Shown: in pieces, positions 12,814 through 20,044 of the stretch
Position numbering within the stretch: the stretch's first letter is position 1
How the letters are laid out: each line of letters opens with the position of its first letter
From: a virus
Reading direction: 5' to 3' (one strand)
Virus record (IMG/VR): IMGVR_UViG_3300010885_026891
Coordinates: 1-40,136 of that record
Length of the DNA: 40,136 nucleotides
Made by a program: the position numbers and the translations under genes
The notes under the pieces: model-generated
Told to the model about the DNA's origin: nothing
The model's database searches: none
What the model saw: the letters and a program-made list of their open reading frames with translations, nothing else

Positions 12814-13221
12814 ATGGCATTCAAGATCGACAGAAAATCAGCGGAACTTCCTCCCCTCGTATCGGCTCCCGGCAAATACCGTTCGGTAGTAACGCACGTC
12901 AAAGGCGAGTTAAAGAACGGGTCCGAGATCGCAGTGATCACGTTCCAGACCGAGAGCGGCGAGAGCCAGATTGAGCGTCTCTACAACAAGCGGCAGAGCG
13001 ACTGGAAGCTCCAGCAGTTGATCGCGGCGACTCCTGAGTTCACGCTGGAAGAGGGAACTGAGATCGACTTCGACCAGAGCGACACGTTCGTCCCGTTCCT
13101 CCAGCAGTTCGTCGGGTTGAAGGTTGGGCTTGATGTCCAGCCTGACACGTTTGTTGGAAGTGATGGCACACCGCGCACGAACCACAAGGTCAAGCGGTTC
13201 ATCAAGCCGGATTCGTTCTGA
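12814..13221 (+). CDS. DUF669-like recombination accessory protein
   Basis: A 135-residue protein with a beta-rich pattern: APGKYRSVVTHV early, then IAVITFQTE, and a closing KRFIKPDSF. This is the layout of the DUF669 family, found next to RecE/RecT or Erf genes and thought to bind single-stranded DNA. Position directly after the nuclease fits. The leader has no Shine-Dalgarno. The assignment is moderate. Confidence 0.55.
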   Translation: MAFKIDRKSAELPPLVSAPGKYRSVVTHVKGELKNGSEIAVITFQTESGESQIERLYNKRQSDWKLQQLIAATPEFTLEEGTEIDFDQSDTFVPFLQQFVGLKVGLDVQPDTFVGSDGTPRTNHKVKRFIKPDSF

Positions 13222-13239
13222 TCACAACGTAAACCACCG

Positions 13240-13350
13240 ATGAAGGTCCGACCCCTGATTCGGTCCAACGATAAGTCCAGCGAGGCTTGGTTAGAGTGCA
13301 AATTTTATGATACCCAAAACAATAATCCATCTCCTGTCTGGCGGACTTGA
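13240..13350 (+). CDS. Weak short ORF, 36 aa
   Basis: A short ATG frame (opening MKVRPLIRSNDKSSEAWLE) in the 85-base gap before queC, overlapping its first 14 codons. There is no ribosome-binding site. It could be a leader peptide, but the evidence is only its presence in the gap. Confidence 0.2.
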   Translation: MKVRPLIRSNDKSSEAWLECKFYDTQNNNPSPVWRT

Positions 13351-13873
13351 CTCCGTGACGATGCTTTACGACCTGAAGGCTCGGGGCCACTCCGTCCACT
13401 GTCTGTTGTTCGACTATCGGCAACGCCACAAGCAGGAACTCCTGTGGGCTAAACAGCACGCGAGCAGATGTGGCGTGCTCTACACGACGATGGACCTTCC
13501 ACAACTTGGCGGACTGACCGAGCAAAGCTGGATCGTCCCCAACCGCAACGCCATTTTTCTGAGCGTGGCCGTGAACGTAGCGTGCAAGGCTGGTGCGGAC
13601 ACTGTGACCATCGGATGCAACGCCGAAGACGCGGGATACTTCCCTGACTGCCGGAAGGCTTTTCTGGACGCGATGAACGCGGCGACCCGTGCCGCAGGCT
13701 ATGACGTGGAAATCTGCGCTCCCTATCTCGACAAGTCGAAGGCGTGGATTGGCGGAATGGCGCAACAGATGGGCGTCCATCCGAACGAAATCTGGACCTG
13801 TTACCACGGTGGAGCAAAACCCTGCGGAGAGTGCCCAGCCTGCAAAAAACTGGAGGTCGCATGTGGACAGTAA
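13307..13873 (+). CDS. queC: 7-cyano-7-deazaguanine synthase (QueC)
   Basis: A 188-residue PP-loop ATPase that converts 7-carboxy-7-deazaguanine with ATP and ammonia to preQ0. The SGGLDS pyrophosphate-binding loop is at residues 11-16. The C-terminal CYHGGAKPCGECPACKKL provides the four-cysteine zinc site of QueC. It is shorter than typical bacterial QueC (about 220-230 residues) but keeps both key motifs. There is no fused glutamine-amidotransferase domain, so the expected product is preQ0. It overlaps queD by 13 bases and precedes the dpdA-like gene. Confidence 0.88.
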   Translation: MIPKTIIHLLSGGLDSVTMLYDLKARGHSVHCLLFDYRQRHKQELLWAKQHASRCGVLYTTMDLPQLGGLTEQSWIVPNRNAIFLSVAVNVACKAGADTVTIGCNAEDAGYFPDCRKAFLDAMNAATRAAGYDVEICAPYLDKSKAWIGGMAQQMGVHPNEIWTCYHGGAKPCGECPACKKLEVACGQ

Positions 13874-14211
13874 GTAAAGAGTTCCACTTCGATTCGGCTC
13901 ACTCACTGCCGCATCTTCCGCCGACGCATAAGTGCCACCACCTGCATGGGCACACCTACAAGGTCGTGGTCCATTGCGCTGGAGACCTGATTGCGGACAA
14001 GTCTTGGGTGGTGGACTACGCCGACATCAAGGCTGTTGTTCAGCCGCTCGTTGAATCTCTCGACCATAAGAACCTGAACGAGATTTTGAACACCCACACC
14101 ACCGCCGAAAACATCGCTTTTTGGTTCTGGTGGAATCTAAGGGACAGGCTTCCGGTCTCGCGGATCGATGTCCATGAAACAACCGGGACTTGCTGCACCT
14201 ACGAACCATGA
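13861..14211 (+). CDS. queD: 6-carboxy-5,6,7,8-tetrahydropterin synthase (QueD)
   Basis: A 116-residue T-fold enzyme that converts dihydroneopterin triphosphate to 6-carboxytetrahydropterin. FDSAHSL gives the first zinc His, and KCHHLHGHTY the catalytic Cys and two more zinc His. VVDYADIK, SLDHKNLNE, TTAENIA and VHETTGT follow in the family order. The ATG at 13861 inside the end of queC gives the usual family length; a longer upstream reading is spurious. The next two steps, QueE and then QueC, need host QueE, as no queE or folE is visible here. Confidence 0.88.
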   Translation: MWTVSKEFHFDSAHSLPHLPPTHKCHHLHGHTYKVVVHCAGDLIADKSWVVDYADIKAVVQPLVESLDHKNLNEILNTHTTAENIAFWFWWNLRDRLPVSRIDVHETTGTCCTYEP

Positions 14212-14888
14212 TGCTGGTGATGGGGCAATCCAACCGGGTATGGCACTACTGGGCAGGCCGGTATCCAGGATCCGTTGGAGTCCTCATCGGGCCAAGTTAT
14301 GGGAAAAAGGTTCCCATCGACCCATGGATGCCGTTCGTGTTGGATAACGACGCCTTCACATCATGGCGAGATAACAAGCCGTGGGATGTGGAAGCGTGGC
14401 GGAAAATGATCCAATGGATTCGGATGACGGGCCAGAAGCCGCTATGGGCCGCGGTTCCCGACGTGGTGGCGGACAGGGAGGCGACGATGATGAACTGGCC
14501 TGTTTATAGGGATGAGATCAAGAGGATTGGCTGGCCTGCCGCGTTTGTGGTGCAGGACGGAATGAAGCCGGAGGATGTTCCTTCTGATGCCGATGTGGTG
14601 TGTGTTGGAGGAACAGACAGATGGAAGATGCCCAACCTTGGAATGTGGACAGCAAACTTCCCGAGGGTCCATTGCCTTCGGGTTAATTCGAAGCAGGACA
14701 TTGAGGCTTGCGAACGGCTTGGGTGTGAATCGGTGGATGGAACGGGATGGTTTCGAGACCCTTCTAGGCCCGACAAAATACCAATGCTGAAGATGTTTAT
14801 CGAAGGGCACCGAAACGGAACGCCCGAATTATTTAAGGCGTTCGATTTGCACTCTAACAACGCACTATCCAAACTTTCCGAGATATGA
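14208..14888 (+). CDS. dpdA: DpdA-like DNA transglycosylase (DpdA2-type)
   Basis: A 226-residue protein related to tRNA-guanine transglycosylase but lacking its zinc site. It matches phage DpdA2-type proteins, which exchange guanine in DNA for a 7-deazaguanine. Visible motifs are FVLDNDAFTSW (LDNDAF at 45-50, where relatives have LDNGAF), AVPDVVADREAT (82-93), FVVQDGM (113-119), VCVGGT (131-136) and SVDGT (175-179, possible nucleophile Asp). Its place directly after queC and queD, with ATGA overlaps on both sides, fits one pathway. The Gly-to-Asp change in LDNDAF is from memory of the family. Confidence 0.8.
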   Translation: MMLVMGQSNRVWHYWAGRYPGSVGVLIGPSYGKKVPIDPWMPFVLDNDAFTSWRDNKPWDVEAWRKMIQWIRMTGQKPLWAAVPDVVADREATMMNWPVYRDEIKRIGWPAAFVVQDGMKPEDVPSDADVVCVGGTDRWKMPNLGMWTANFPRVHCLRVNSKQDIEACERLGCESVDGTGWFRDPSRPDKIPMLKMFIEGHRNGTPELFKAFDLHSNNALSKLSEI

Positions 14889-16396
14889 CACTCCGACCCT
14901 ACCAATCCGATTGCGTCGAGGCGTGCTTCGAGAGCTGGAAGAAGTTCCGAAAACTTCTCGCGGTGCTTCCCACAGCGGCTGGGAAAACAATAGTGTTCTC
15001 GAAGATCGCAGAACGGGCCGCTGGTTGCGTCCTCATCCTCGCCCACCGAGACGAGTTGATTCAACAGGCTATAGATAAGCTAGAGTTTGCAACTGGTATC
15101 AAGGCGGACCGCGAGCAGGCAGAACATCACTCGGAGATCTCGTCCCGAGTCGTCGTGGGATCTATACAGACCATGGCGGCTCGGGGGGGCAGATGGCCCA
15201 CCAATCACTTTTCGACCATCATCATCGATGAGGCGCACCGGACGCTCGGTAATAGCTATCTCAATTTCTTGCATCAACATCCCGGCTCAAAAGTGCTGGG
15301 CGTGACAGCTACACCCGACCGCGCTGATAAACAGGAACTCGGGACATTCTACGAGGACGTGGCCTACGAGGTGAGCTTGGTCGAGATGATCAAGCAAGGC
15401 TACCTATGCAAGATCCGTGTACGGCAAGTCCCGCTTCAGATCGACGTGTCGGGAGTGCGGAAGGAGATGGGTGATTTCAACCAGGATGACATCGACGCGA
15501 TCCTTGCACCGTATCTCCCGCAGATAGCGCAAGCAATTCCGCGAGATAGGAAAACACTTGTTTTCTTGCCATTGGTCAAGACAAGCCGATCTTTTACTTC
15601 CCAATGCATACTAGCAGGACATGACGCGGAGCATATCGATGGTGATTCAAGCGACAGGCGGGACATTCTAAAACGATTTCATGCAAAACAAACAGGCATC
15701 CTCTGCAACTCGTCGCTCCTCACCGAGGGATATGATGAGCCTGGCATTGACTGCGTGGTCTGTCTCCGACCTACAACCAGTCGCGGATTGTATTCCCAGA
15801 TTATCGGACGAGGAACTCGGATTGCTGAAGGAAAGGACCACCTCCTTATTCTTGATTTCCTTTGGCTTACCGGAAAGCTCCCGCTCGTTAGGCCGAGTTC
15901 TCTTGTTACTGGAAGCCGAGAGGTCGGCGAGATCGCAGACAAGCTTGTAGAGGAACAGGGCGAACTAGACATCGAGAAGGCCGTGATCGACGCGACGGCG
16001 ATACGGGAGCAGTCCCTACGCCGGGAGTTGGAACGACAAGCCATAGCAATCAAGTTCACGAAGCGGGCGAAGACAGTCATCGATCCGATAGAGTGGGCAC
16101 TCGACCTTGGCGACACGATGCTGGCTGATTACCAGCCCACGATGGAGTGGCATAGCAAACCCATAACTGATGGCCAACGAGGAGTACTAACCAAGTTCCG
16201 CGTGGATCTTGACCGAGTGACTGGACGTGGGCACGCGAACTCAATCTTGAACAGGATCATGGACCGCTCAAAGCTCAATCTCGCCACGCCGGGGCAGTTG
16301 ATCTGGCTGAAGAAGAAAGGTCATCCAGCCCCCGCGACGTGTAGCTTTGCAGACGCGACGAAGTTCCTAGCCTCAGTTTTCAAACAACGAACATGA
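14885..16396 (+). CDS. SF2 DEAH-box helicase
   Basis: A 503-residue helicase of the UvsW/type III restriction helicase style. LRPYQ at residues 3-7 is the Q-like motif, PTAAGKT (29-35) Walker A, IIIDEAH (112-118) motif II, TATP (141-144) motif III, and QIIGRGTR (305-312) motif VI. The C-terminal 170 residues are unassigned and may bind DNA. It would unwind DNA or branched intermediates during replication or recombination. It is ATGA-coupled to the dpdA-like gene and to the resolvase gene after it. Confidence 0.85.
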   Translation: MTLRPYQSDCVEACFESWKKFRKLLAVLPTAAGKTIVFSKIAERAAGCVLILAHRDELIQQAIDKLEFATGIKADREQAEHHSEISSRVVVGSIQTMAARGGRWPTNHFSTIIIDEAHRTLGNSYLNFLHQHPGSKVLGVTATPDRADKQELGTFYEDVAYEVSLVEMIKQGYLCKIRVRQVPLQIDVSGVRKEMGDFNQDDIDAILAPYLPQIAQAIPRDRKTLVFLPLVKTSRSFTSQCILAGHDAEHIDGDSSDRRDILKRFHAKQTGILCNSSLLTEGYDEPGIDCVVCLRPTTSRGLYSQIIGRGTRIAEGKDHLLILDFLWLTGKLPLVRPSSLVTGSREVGEIADKLVEEQGELDIEKAVIDATAIREQSLRRELERQAIAIKFTKRAKTVIDPIEWALDLGDTMLADYQPTMEWHSKPITDGQRGVLTKFRVDLDRVTGRGHANSILNRIMDRSKLNLATPGQLIWLKKKGHPAPATCSFADATKFLASVFKQRT

Positions 16397-16875
16397 ACAT
16401 CCTCACCCTGGACCTTGCTACACAAACGGGCTGGGCCTGCCACGCCAACGGAATCATTGACTGCGGTTCCGAGTCGTTCCACAGGAACTACGGCAAGAAG
16501 CGCACACCTGACGAGCATATCGGGACGGTCTATTTCAACTTCTACCACTGGCTGCTGAACCGTGTCCGCGACGGGAAGCTTGACAAGATCATCTTCGAAG
16601 AACCGATGGGGAACTTTAAGAACGCGGCTGGCAGGAATGTAGTCGTTGGCCTACGCGGCGTCTTGATGTGCGTTTGTGCGGCCTACGCAGTCCAGATTGA
16701 CTCCATCCCGCAAACAAAGCTCAAGAAGCTCGCCACAGGGAGCGGAGGCGCAAAGAAGGACAAGATGATTGCGTCGGCCAAACTTGCGTTCCCTGATCAC
16801 GACATCATTGACGATAACACGGCGGACGCATTGCTCCTGCTAAAAGTTTCCAAGGAATTAAAGATGTGGAGTTGA
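16393..16875 (+). CDS. RuvC-like Holliday junction resolvase
   Basis: A 160-residue RNase H-fold endonuclease. LTLDLATQTGW at residues 4-14 holds the first catalytic Asp, IIFEEP near residue 66 the Glu, and the C-terminal pair is DNTADALLLL with a preceding Asp (DHDIID). This is the form of phage RuvC-like resolvases. It would cut branched DNA before packaging, consistent with the helicase upstream. ATGA overlap at the start and a 10-base overlap with the next gene. Confidence 0.8.
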   Translation: MNILTLDLATQTGWACHANGIIDCGSESFHRNYGKKRTPDEHIGTVYFNFYHWLLNRVRDGKLDKIIFEEPMGNFKNAAGRNVVVGLRGVLMCVCAAYAVQIDSIPQTKLKKLATGSGGAKKDKMIASAKLAFPDHDIIDDNTADALLLLKVSKELKMWS

Positions 16876-17147
16876 CAATCAACCCAACATTTATTAAAAG
16901 TATAGCACTGCACAATTTGACTGATGAAGAAATCGAAGCCGAATGGAAATACAGGGTCGACAACCGACTTGGCAACTTGTGCCGTGGTAGATTCTTCACT
17001 CCAGCCCAGTTGCGAATCGCAGTTGATGAAGCAAACCACTGGAAATTTGCCGCCATCGAATTCCGAAAGTGCGTGCAATCCGACGATACGTCCCGAGTCC
17101 GATCTAGTGATGTTCACTTGCCAGATGCCTACACAGCTAAGGTCTGA
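16866..17147 (+). CDS. Unknown protein, 93 aa
   Basis: GTG start within the end of the resolvase gene. The protein begins with a beta-like segment and then charged helices (LTDEEIEAEWKYRVDNRLG). I do not recognise a domain. The codons appear coherent through to the stop. Confidence 0.5.
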   Translation: MELTINPTFIKSIALHNLTDEEIEAEWKYRVDNRLGNLCRGRFFTPAQLRIAVDEANHWKFAAIEFRKCVQSDDTSRVRSSDVHLPDAYTAKV

Positions 17148-17232
17148 CATTACCAAGGCTCGTAAGCGCGAGAAGGTGAAGAACGACAGCGTGTGGGCCA
17201 GGGGAGTGTTGAAGCGGGCGACGGCAGTTTAG
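17125..17232 (+). CDS. Small basic protein, 35 aa
   Basis: A short frame from ATG 17125 overlapping the end of the preceding gene. The product (opening MPTQLRSDITKARKREKVKN and ending ARGVLKRATAV) is very basic. It resembles short Arg/Lys helices often encoded in phage early regions. The longer reading from 16924 overlaps the previous gene and looks spurious. Confidence 0.35.
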   Translation: MPTQLRSDITKARKREKVKNDSVWARGVLKRATAV

Positions 17233-17480
17233 GCAACATCAGCCTGTCTTACAGATCGCAACTGTGGGCTTTAAGGATGTGACAGCGGGAAAGACCGCAC
17301 AAATTTCTTCCCCGGCAATCAGTGTAGCACGTTAATAAACTCAATCAGCAGCTTCTGCTGACAAAGATTGGGATTTGAGGCGACCGTTAAGGGCCAGTCC
17401 AACCAAACAATACCAGTTGGGATTGAAACGCCGATTCGTCTGCACCCTTTGTGCAGTGTGACTGTGGGAGGATTCTATTT
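17233..17480. other. Non-coding interval with several hairpins
   Basis: About 250 bases without a gene. It holds a perfect 7-bp stem at 17345-17361 (TCAGCAG / CTGCTGA, 3-base loop), a 6-bp stem at 17440-17456 (CTGCAC / GTGCAG), and a GCGG/CCGC stem at about 17285-17298. None is followed by a U-tract. A leader RNA, attenuator or small RNA is possible; I see no recognisable family. Confidence 0.45.
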
Positions 17481-17485
17481 ATGAC
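17458..17485 (+). promoter_or_regulatory. Duplicated gene leader, copy 1
   Basis: GTGACTGTGGGAGGATTCTA and following bases up to ATGAC match 17771-17798 with 24 of 28 bases. Each copy ends at the start codon of the next gene. The first copy includes GGGAGGA, a ribosome-binding site; in the second this is GGGATGA. Confidence 0.75.
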
Positions 17486-17774
17486 AAACCTAATACTCAT
17501 GGCCGAGATGATGCGGCTCATATCCACATCGCAAACTGCCGGAATGATCATAGCCACTAACAGCGTTCGTTTCGAGACGAACGTGACGACACACACGGAC
17601 TCCGGTACTGCTGCACCAAGCAGCCAGTTCCGTGAACGCTGGATATCCTCAAACGTCTGGAGAATAACAACCCTCGACTTCCTATGGAATAATCGAGTTC
17701 GTCAGGTAGCAGACAGAGAGCTAGTTACAAATCACGTCTGGCATATAAAAGAAAAGTGGGAGGTAGTGAAGTGA
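17481..17774 (+). CDS. Unknown protein, 97 aa
   Basis: The ATG at 17481 follows the GGGAGGA site 7 bases upstream. The open frame extends back to 17451, but the duplicated leader shows where translation begins. The N-terminus is methionine-rich and hydrophobic (MTNLILMAEMMRLISTSQTA); the C-terminus is basic and aromatic. No family recognised. Confidence 0.55.
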   Translation: MTNLILMAEMMRLISTSQTAGMIIATNSVRFETNVTTHTDSGTAAPSSQFRERWISSNVWRITTLDFLWNNRVRQVADRELVTNHVWHIKEKWEVVK

Positions 17775-17798
17775 CTGTGGGATGATTACTTTTATGAC
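17771..17798 (+). promoter_or_regulatory. Duplicated gene leader, copy 2
   Basis: Matches 17458-17485 with four differences over 28 bases. The string overlaps the stop codon of the preceding gene and ends at the ATG at 17794. The parallel with copy 1 supports ATG 17794 over the in-frame ATG at 17782. Confidence 0.7.
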
Positions 17799-18087
17799 AC
17801 CAGAAATCGAAACGAAGGAGTTGGTGGAGTGGCTAAAAAGATTGGCCGGGACAGAAGTTTTGAAAGGCATTCAGTTTATGCTCTTAGAGTCCGCCGCCCG
17901 CCTTACCGAACTGGAGAAGGAACGGGAGCTACTACTCAACGCAATCACCGAAGCTGTGCGGGAGGTGGATAAGTGCCCGGAAGATTCGATTCAGGACATT
18001 TGGAACGAGTCATTGAAAAGTTGGAAGACCGGACTCCGCATGAACCATAGGTTGGAAGTGAACGCCGCAATGGAGGAAACGAAATGA
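17794..18087 (+). CDS. Unknown helical protein, 97 aa
   Basis: Start chosen from the duplicated leader. The protein is helical and charged, with a Leu/Glu-rich coiled-coil segment in the middle (RLTELEKERELLLNAITEAV). It overlaps the next gene by ATGA. No function inferred. Confidence 0.55.
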   Translation: MTPEIETKELVEWLKRLAGTEVLKGIQFMLLESAARLTELEKERELLLNAITEAVREVDKCPEDSIQDIWNESLKSWKTGLRMNHRLEVNAAMEETK

Positions 18088-18422
18088 CCCCAACCCCACG
18101 AACGGACGCGGTGATCTACGAACCAGGGGAGTATTTTTCGGCGAGTGCAGCGGATTATAGACGCCTAGCCCGCCAGCTAGAAACCGAGTTGTCAGAACTA
18201 CGCGAGCAGCTAGAACACGCTCTCAACCCGGTCCACTCCTGCGGTGTAGGCTGCCAGCGGGAGGCGTGTGTAGTGCGAAGGGAGTTGGAAGGGAAACTCC
18301 GCACCGCCCGCGCCGATGCGTTTGTTGAAGCGGCGGTGATCTGTGTGGAAGTGAGATTTTGTGACGCTGGCGTTGCTAAAATTTTCCTTGATAAAGCCGC
18401 AGCCATCAGGAAAGGCAGCTAG
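18084..18422 (+). CDS. Small phage protein of the PRTDA type, 112 aa
   Basis: The last gene of the rightward arm. It starts TPRTDA, followed by DYRRLARQLETELSELREQL, a layout I recall from many short phage proteins with an N-terminal PRTDA and a coiled coil. Four cysteines in the middle (HSCGVGCQREACV) may bind metal. Its stop codon shares the CTAG tetranucleotide with the stop of the converging gene. Confidence 0.6.
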   Translation: MTPTPRTDAVIYEPGEYFSASAADYRRLARQLETELSELREQLEHALNPVHSCGVGCQREACVVRRELEGKLRTARADAFVEAAVICVEVRFCDAGVAKIFLDKAAAIRKGS

Positions 18423-18595
18423 TCATCATCCGGTTCCACGTTGTCTTCAAACTCAATCTGTTCAAGCGCAATGTCCGCTTCCTGAAGTCGTGAAAGAATA
18501 TCCGTGATGAACCTTAAAGCCTGAACGTCGGTCTTGTCTCCAATCTCAATTCGCAACGCGAGCACGGCGCAACGGTCGCGTGAGATGGATTTCAT
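18419..18595 (-). CDS. Unknown small acidic protein, 58 aa
   Basis: The last gene of the leftward arm. Its ATG (18595) overlaps the upstream stop by ATGA. The product has a basic N-terminus (MKSISRDRC), a helix, and a strongly acidic tail (EQIEFEDNVEPDDD). The stop is CTA on the + strand at 18419-18421, inside CTAG. Coupling, codon continuity and the lack of another gene here support it. Confidence 0.6.
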   Translation of the reverse strand: MKSISRDRCAVLALRIEIGDKTDVQALRFITDILSRLQEADIALEQIEFEDNVEPDDD

Positions 18596-18852
18596 ATCTT
18601 GTAGAAAGAAGTGAGACGACGGCCATCTCCTGTTTGAATTAGCAGTTTTACTTTCTCTACCTTGCCTGATGACGCGAGCTTGTTAAGCCTGTCCATAATA
18701 CGCCTAGGAGAGCATCCTGCTTTTTTTGAAAGTTCTTCCGCGCTCTTGAATCCTTTTGGAACATTATCTGATTCATTTGCCATCAAAGAGCTTAACCGAT
18801 CCGCGATCAGATTGGCAGATTCCAACTCTTCGACTCTCTTGGTTTTTCGCAT
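18592..18852 (-). CDS. Winged-helix-like small protein, 86 aa
   Basis: SAEELSKKAGCSPRRIMDRL at about residues 37-56 is a clear helix-turn-helix, and the following KLASSGKVEKVKL and GRRLTSFYKI look like the wing of a winged-helix domain. A DNA-binding role, perhaps transcriptional, is likely. The start overlaps the end of the phosphoesterase gene by 46 bases; the stop is coupled to the 58-residue gene. Confidence 0.65.
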   Translation of the reverse strand: MRKTKRVEELESANLIADRLSSLMANESDNVPKGFKSAEELSKKAGCSPRRIMDRLNKLASSGKVEKVKLLIQTGDGRRLTSFYKI

Positions 18853-19553
18853 AGGTTTGGGTAGAGAAATTCTTCGTCATATTCACCAAATACCATCCCT
18901 GAACTCCACGCCAAGGTGGCCCGCCTCTGGGCTGCGTAGTCCATGTTAGGGATGTCGGCCAGTGTCCCAACGCAGATCCCGGTCGGGTTATCCTCTCGGC
19001 GTCCCTTGGTCAGGCAGACCCGGTGCGTATGCGCGTGGATCACGTTCCCAAGTGCTTCAGCGTGGTCTCGGGTCGCGTTCTCAGAATACATGAACCCATG
19101 GCAGAGCTTGAAGTTTCCTAGGACTCTCCAGCCCCTGAACAGATCCCAATGTTCGACTAACTCTCCCTTGTTTAACGCAACCCGCGTCCTGATTTTGCGA
19201 ATCAACTCTTCAGCGAGATCTCGGACGATTGCGTTCTGGTGACTAGTCATCCTCCACAGTCGCGCTTCATGGTTTCCACAGAAGACTAGATTGGCCCGTA
19301 TCTCCTTTAGAAACGAAAGCCCCGCGTCAATGTCGGGGCCGTTAGGTCGAGATTCATCTGAGGTTCCTTTCGCTCCCGATCTCCAGCAAGCGAGATCCAC
19401 GAAGTCGCCAAGGTGGATTACTTTGTCTGGCTTGAATCGCTGGACGAATCTGACAACTGCGTCGTGATTGATCGGGTCTATCAGGTTTCCGTGGGAGCAA
19501 CCGACTACTACAAACCGTTTACGTTTTCGGCCCTGAGTGATTCGTTTGTTCAT
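18807..19553 (-). CDS. Calcineurin-like metallophosphoesterase
   Basis: A 248-residue protein with the metallophosphoesterase series: GCSHGN (residues 18-23), HLGDFVD (47-53), FCGNHEA, LCHGF and HAHTHRV. In place of the usual first metal Asp in DxH there is a Cys (GCSHG), a variation to note. The enzyme would hydrolyse a phosphoester, possibly of nucleic acid or nucleotide. It lies with late lysis-region genes. The start is the ATG at 19553, overlapping the preceding gene by 35 bases. Confidence 0.75.
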   Translation of the reverse strand: MNKRITQGRKRKRFVVVGCSHGNLIDPINHDAVVRFVQRFKPDKVIHLGDFVDLACWRSGAKGTSDESRPNGPDIDAGLSFLKEIRANLVFCGNHEARLWRMTSHQNAIVRDLAEELIRKIRTRVALNKGELVEHWDLFRGWRVLGNFKLCHGFMYSENATRDHAEALGNVIHAHTHRVCLTKGRREDNPTGICVGTLADIPNMDYAAQRRATLAWSSGMVFGEYDEEFLYPNLCEKPRESKSWNLPI

Positions 19554-19854
19554 TTTGAATCGCCATCTCAGCTATAAGGTTGGCTGCGTAGGCTATACCA
19601 TCTATAATGCTATCCTCTTTGTAGCCGCCTTCAAGCCTTGAGTATTTCACGTCAAACATCGCCGCCGCTCCGATGCGTCTGGCCTCGTTGTGTGACAGCG
19701 AAATGCCGATTGATTTTGCGACCGCGATCAAGGCAAGCCATCGCCCATTCTCCCAAGTATCGGCATACTCACCTCCACGTTGACTAAACACGGCCGCAAC
19801 TTTCTTGAGCGACTCGGTTGCGTTCCGCTCAAACCGCATTTGCTTTTTACTCAT
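19519..19854 (-). CDS. Possible MazG-like nucleotide pyrophosphohydrolase
   Basis: A 111-residue helical protein. RGGEYADTWENGRW at about residues 26-39 and FDVKYSRLEGGYKEDSIIDGIAYAANL towards the end resemble a phage family usually described as MazG-like (all-alpha NTP pyrophosphatase). The EExxE/D-type metal motif is not clearly present, so the enzymatic claim is weak. ATG at 19854. Confidence 0.45.
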   Translation of the reverse strand: MSKKQMRFERNATESLKKVAAVFSQRGGEYADTWENGRWLALIAVAKSIGISLSHNEARRIGAAAMFDVKYSRLEGGYKEDSIIDGIAYAANLIAEMAIQNEQTNHSGPKT

Positions 19855-19885
19855 TCAGCTTGTCTTTGCCAGTAGGGCATGGGCT

Positions 19886-20044
19886 TTAGACCTTTGGCTT
19901 CTCGTAGTCCTCGAGAGGCGTGTTCACCAACTTGAGCAGATCCTGCCAATCCGCGTCCGTCGGTTCGTGCTTGTCCTTCCAATCCGCCCAAATCTTGTAG
20001 GCGGCGGGGATGCCGTATTGAGCGATGAGCTGGACCCAGATCAT
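19886..20044 (-). CDS. Small lysis-cassette protein, 52 aa
   Basis: It starts at an ATGA overlap with the lipoprotein gene. The protein opens MIWVQLIAQYGIPAAYKIWA, then becomes charged, with DADWQDLLKLVNTPLEDYEK. I recall short proteins of this shape next to holins in siphoviruses. No function is known. Support comes from coupling and the family-like sequence. Confidence 0.5.
   Translation of the reverse strand: MIWVQLIAQYGIPAAYKIWADWKDKHEPTDADWQDLLKLVNTPLEDYEKPKV

Noticed and set aside
17345-17361. Perfect 7-bp stem read as a terminator
   Set aside because: No U-tract follows on either strand (CTGCTGACAAAGA), so termination is not supported; kept only as a hairpin.
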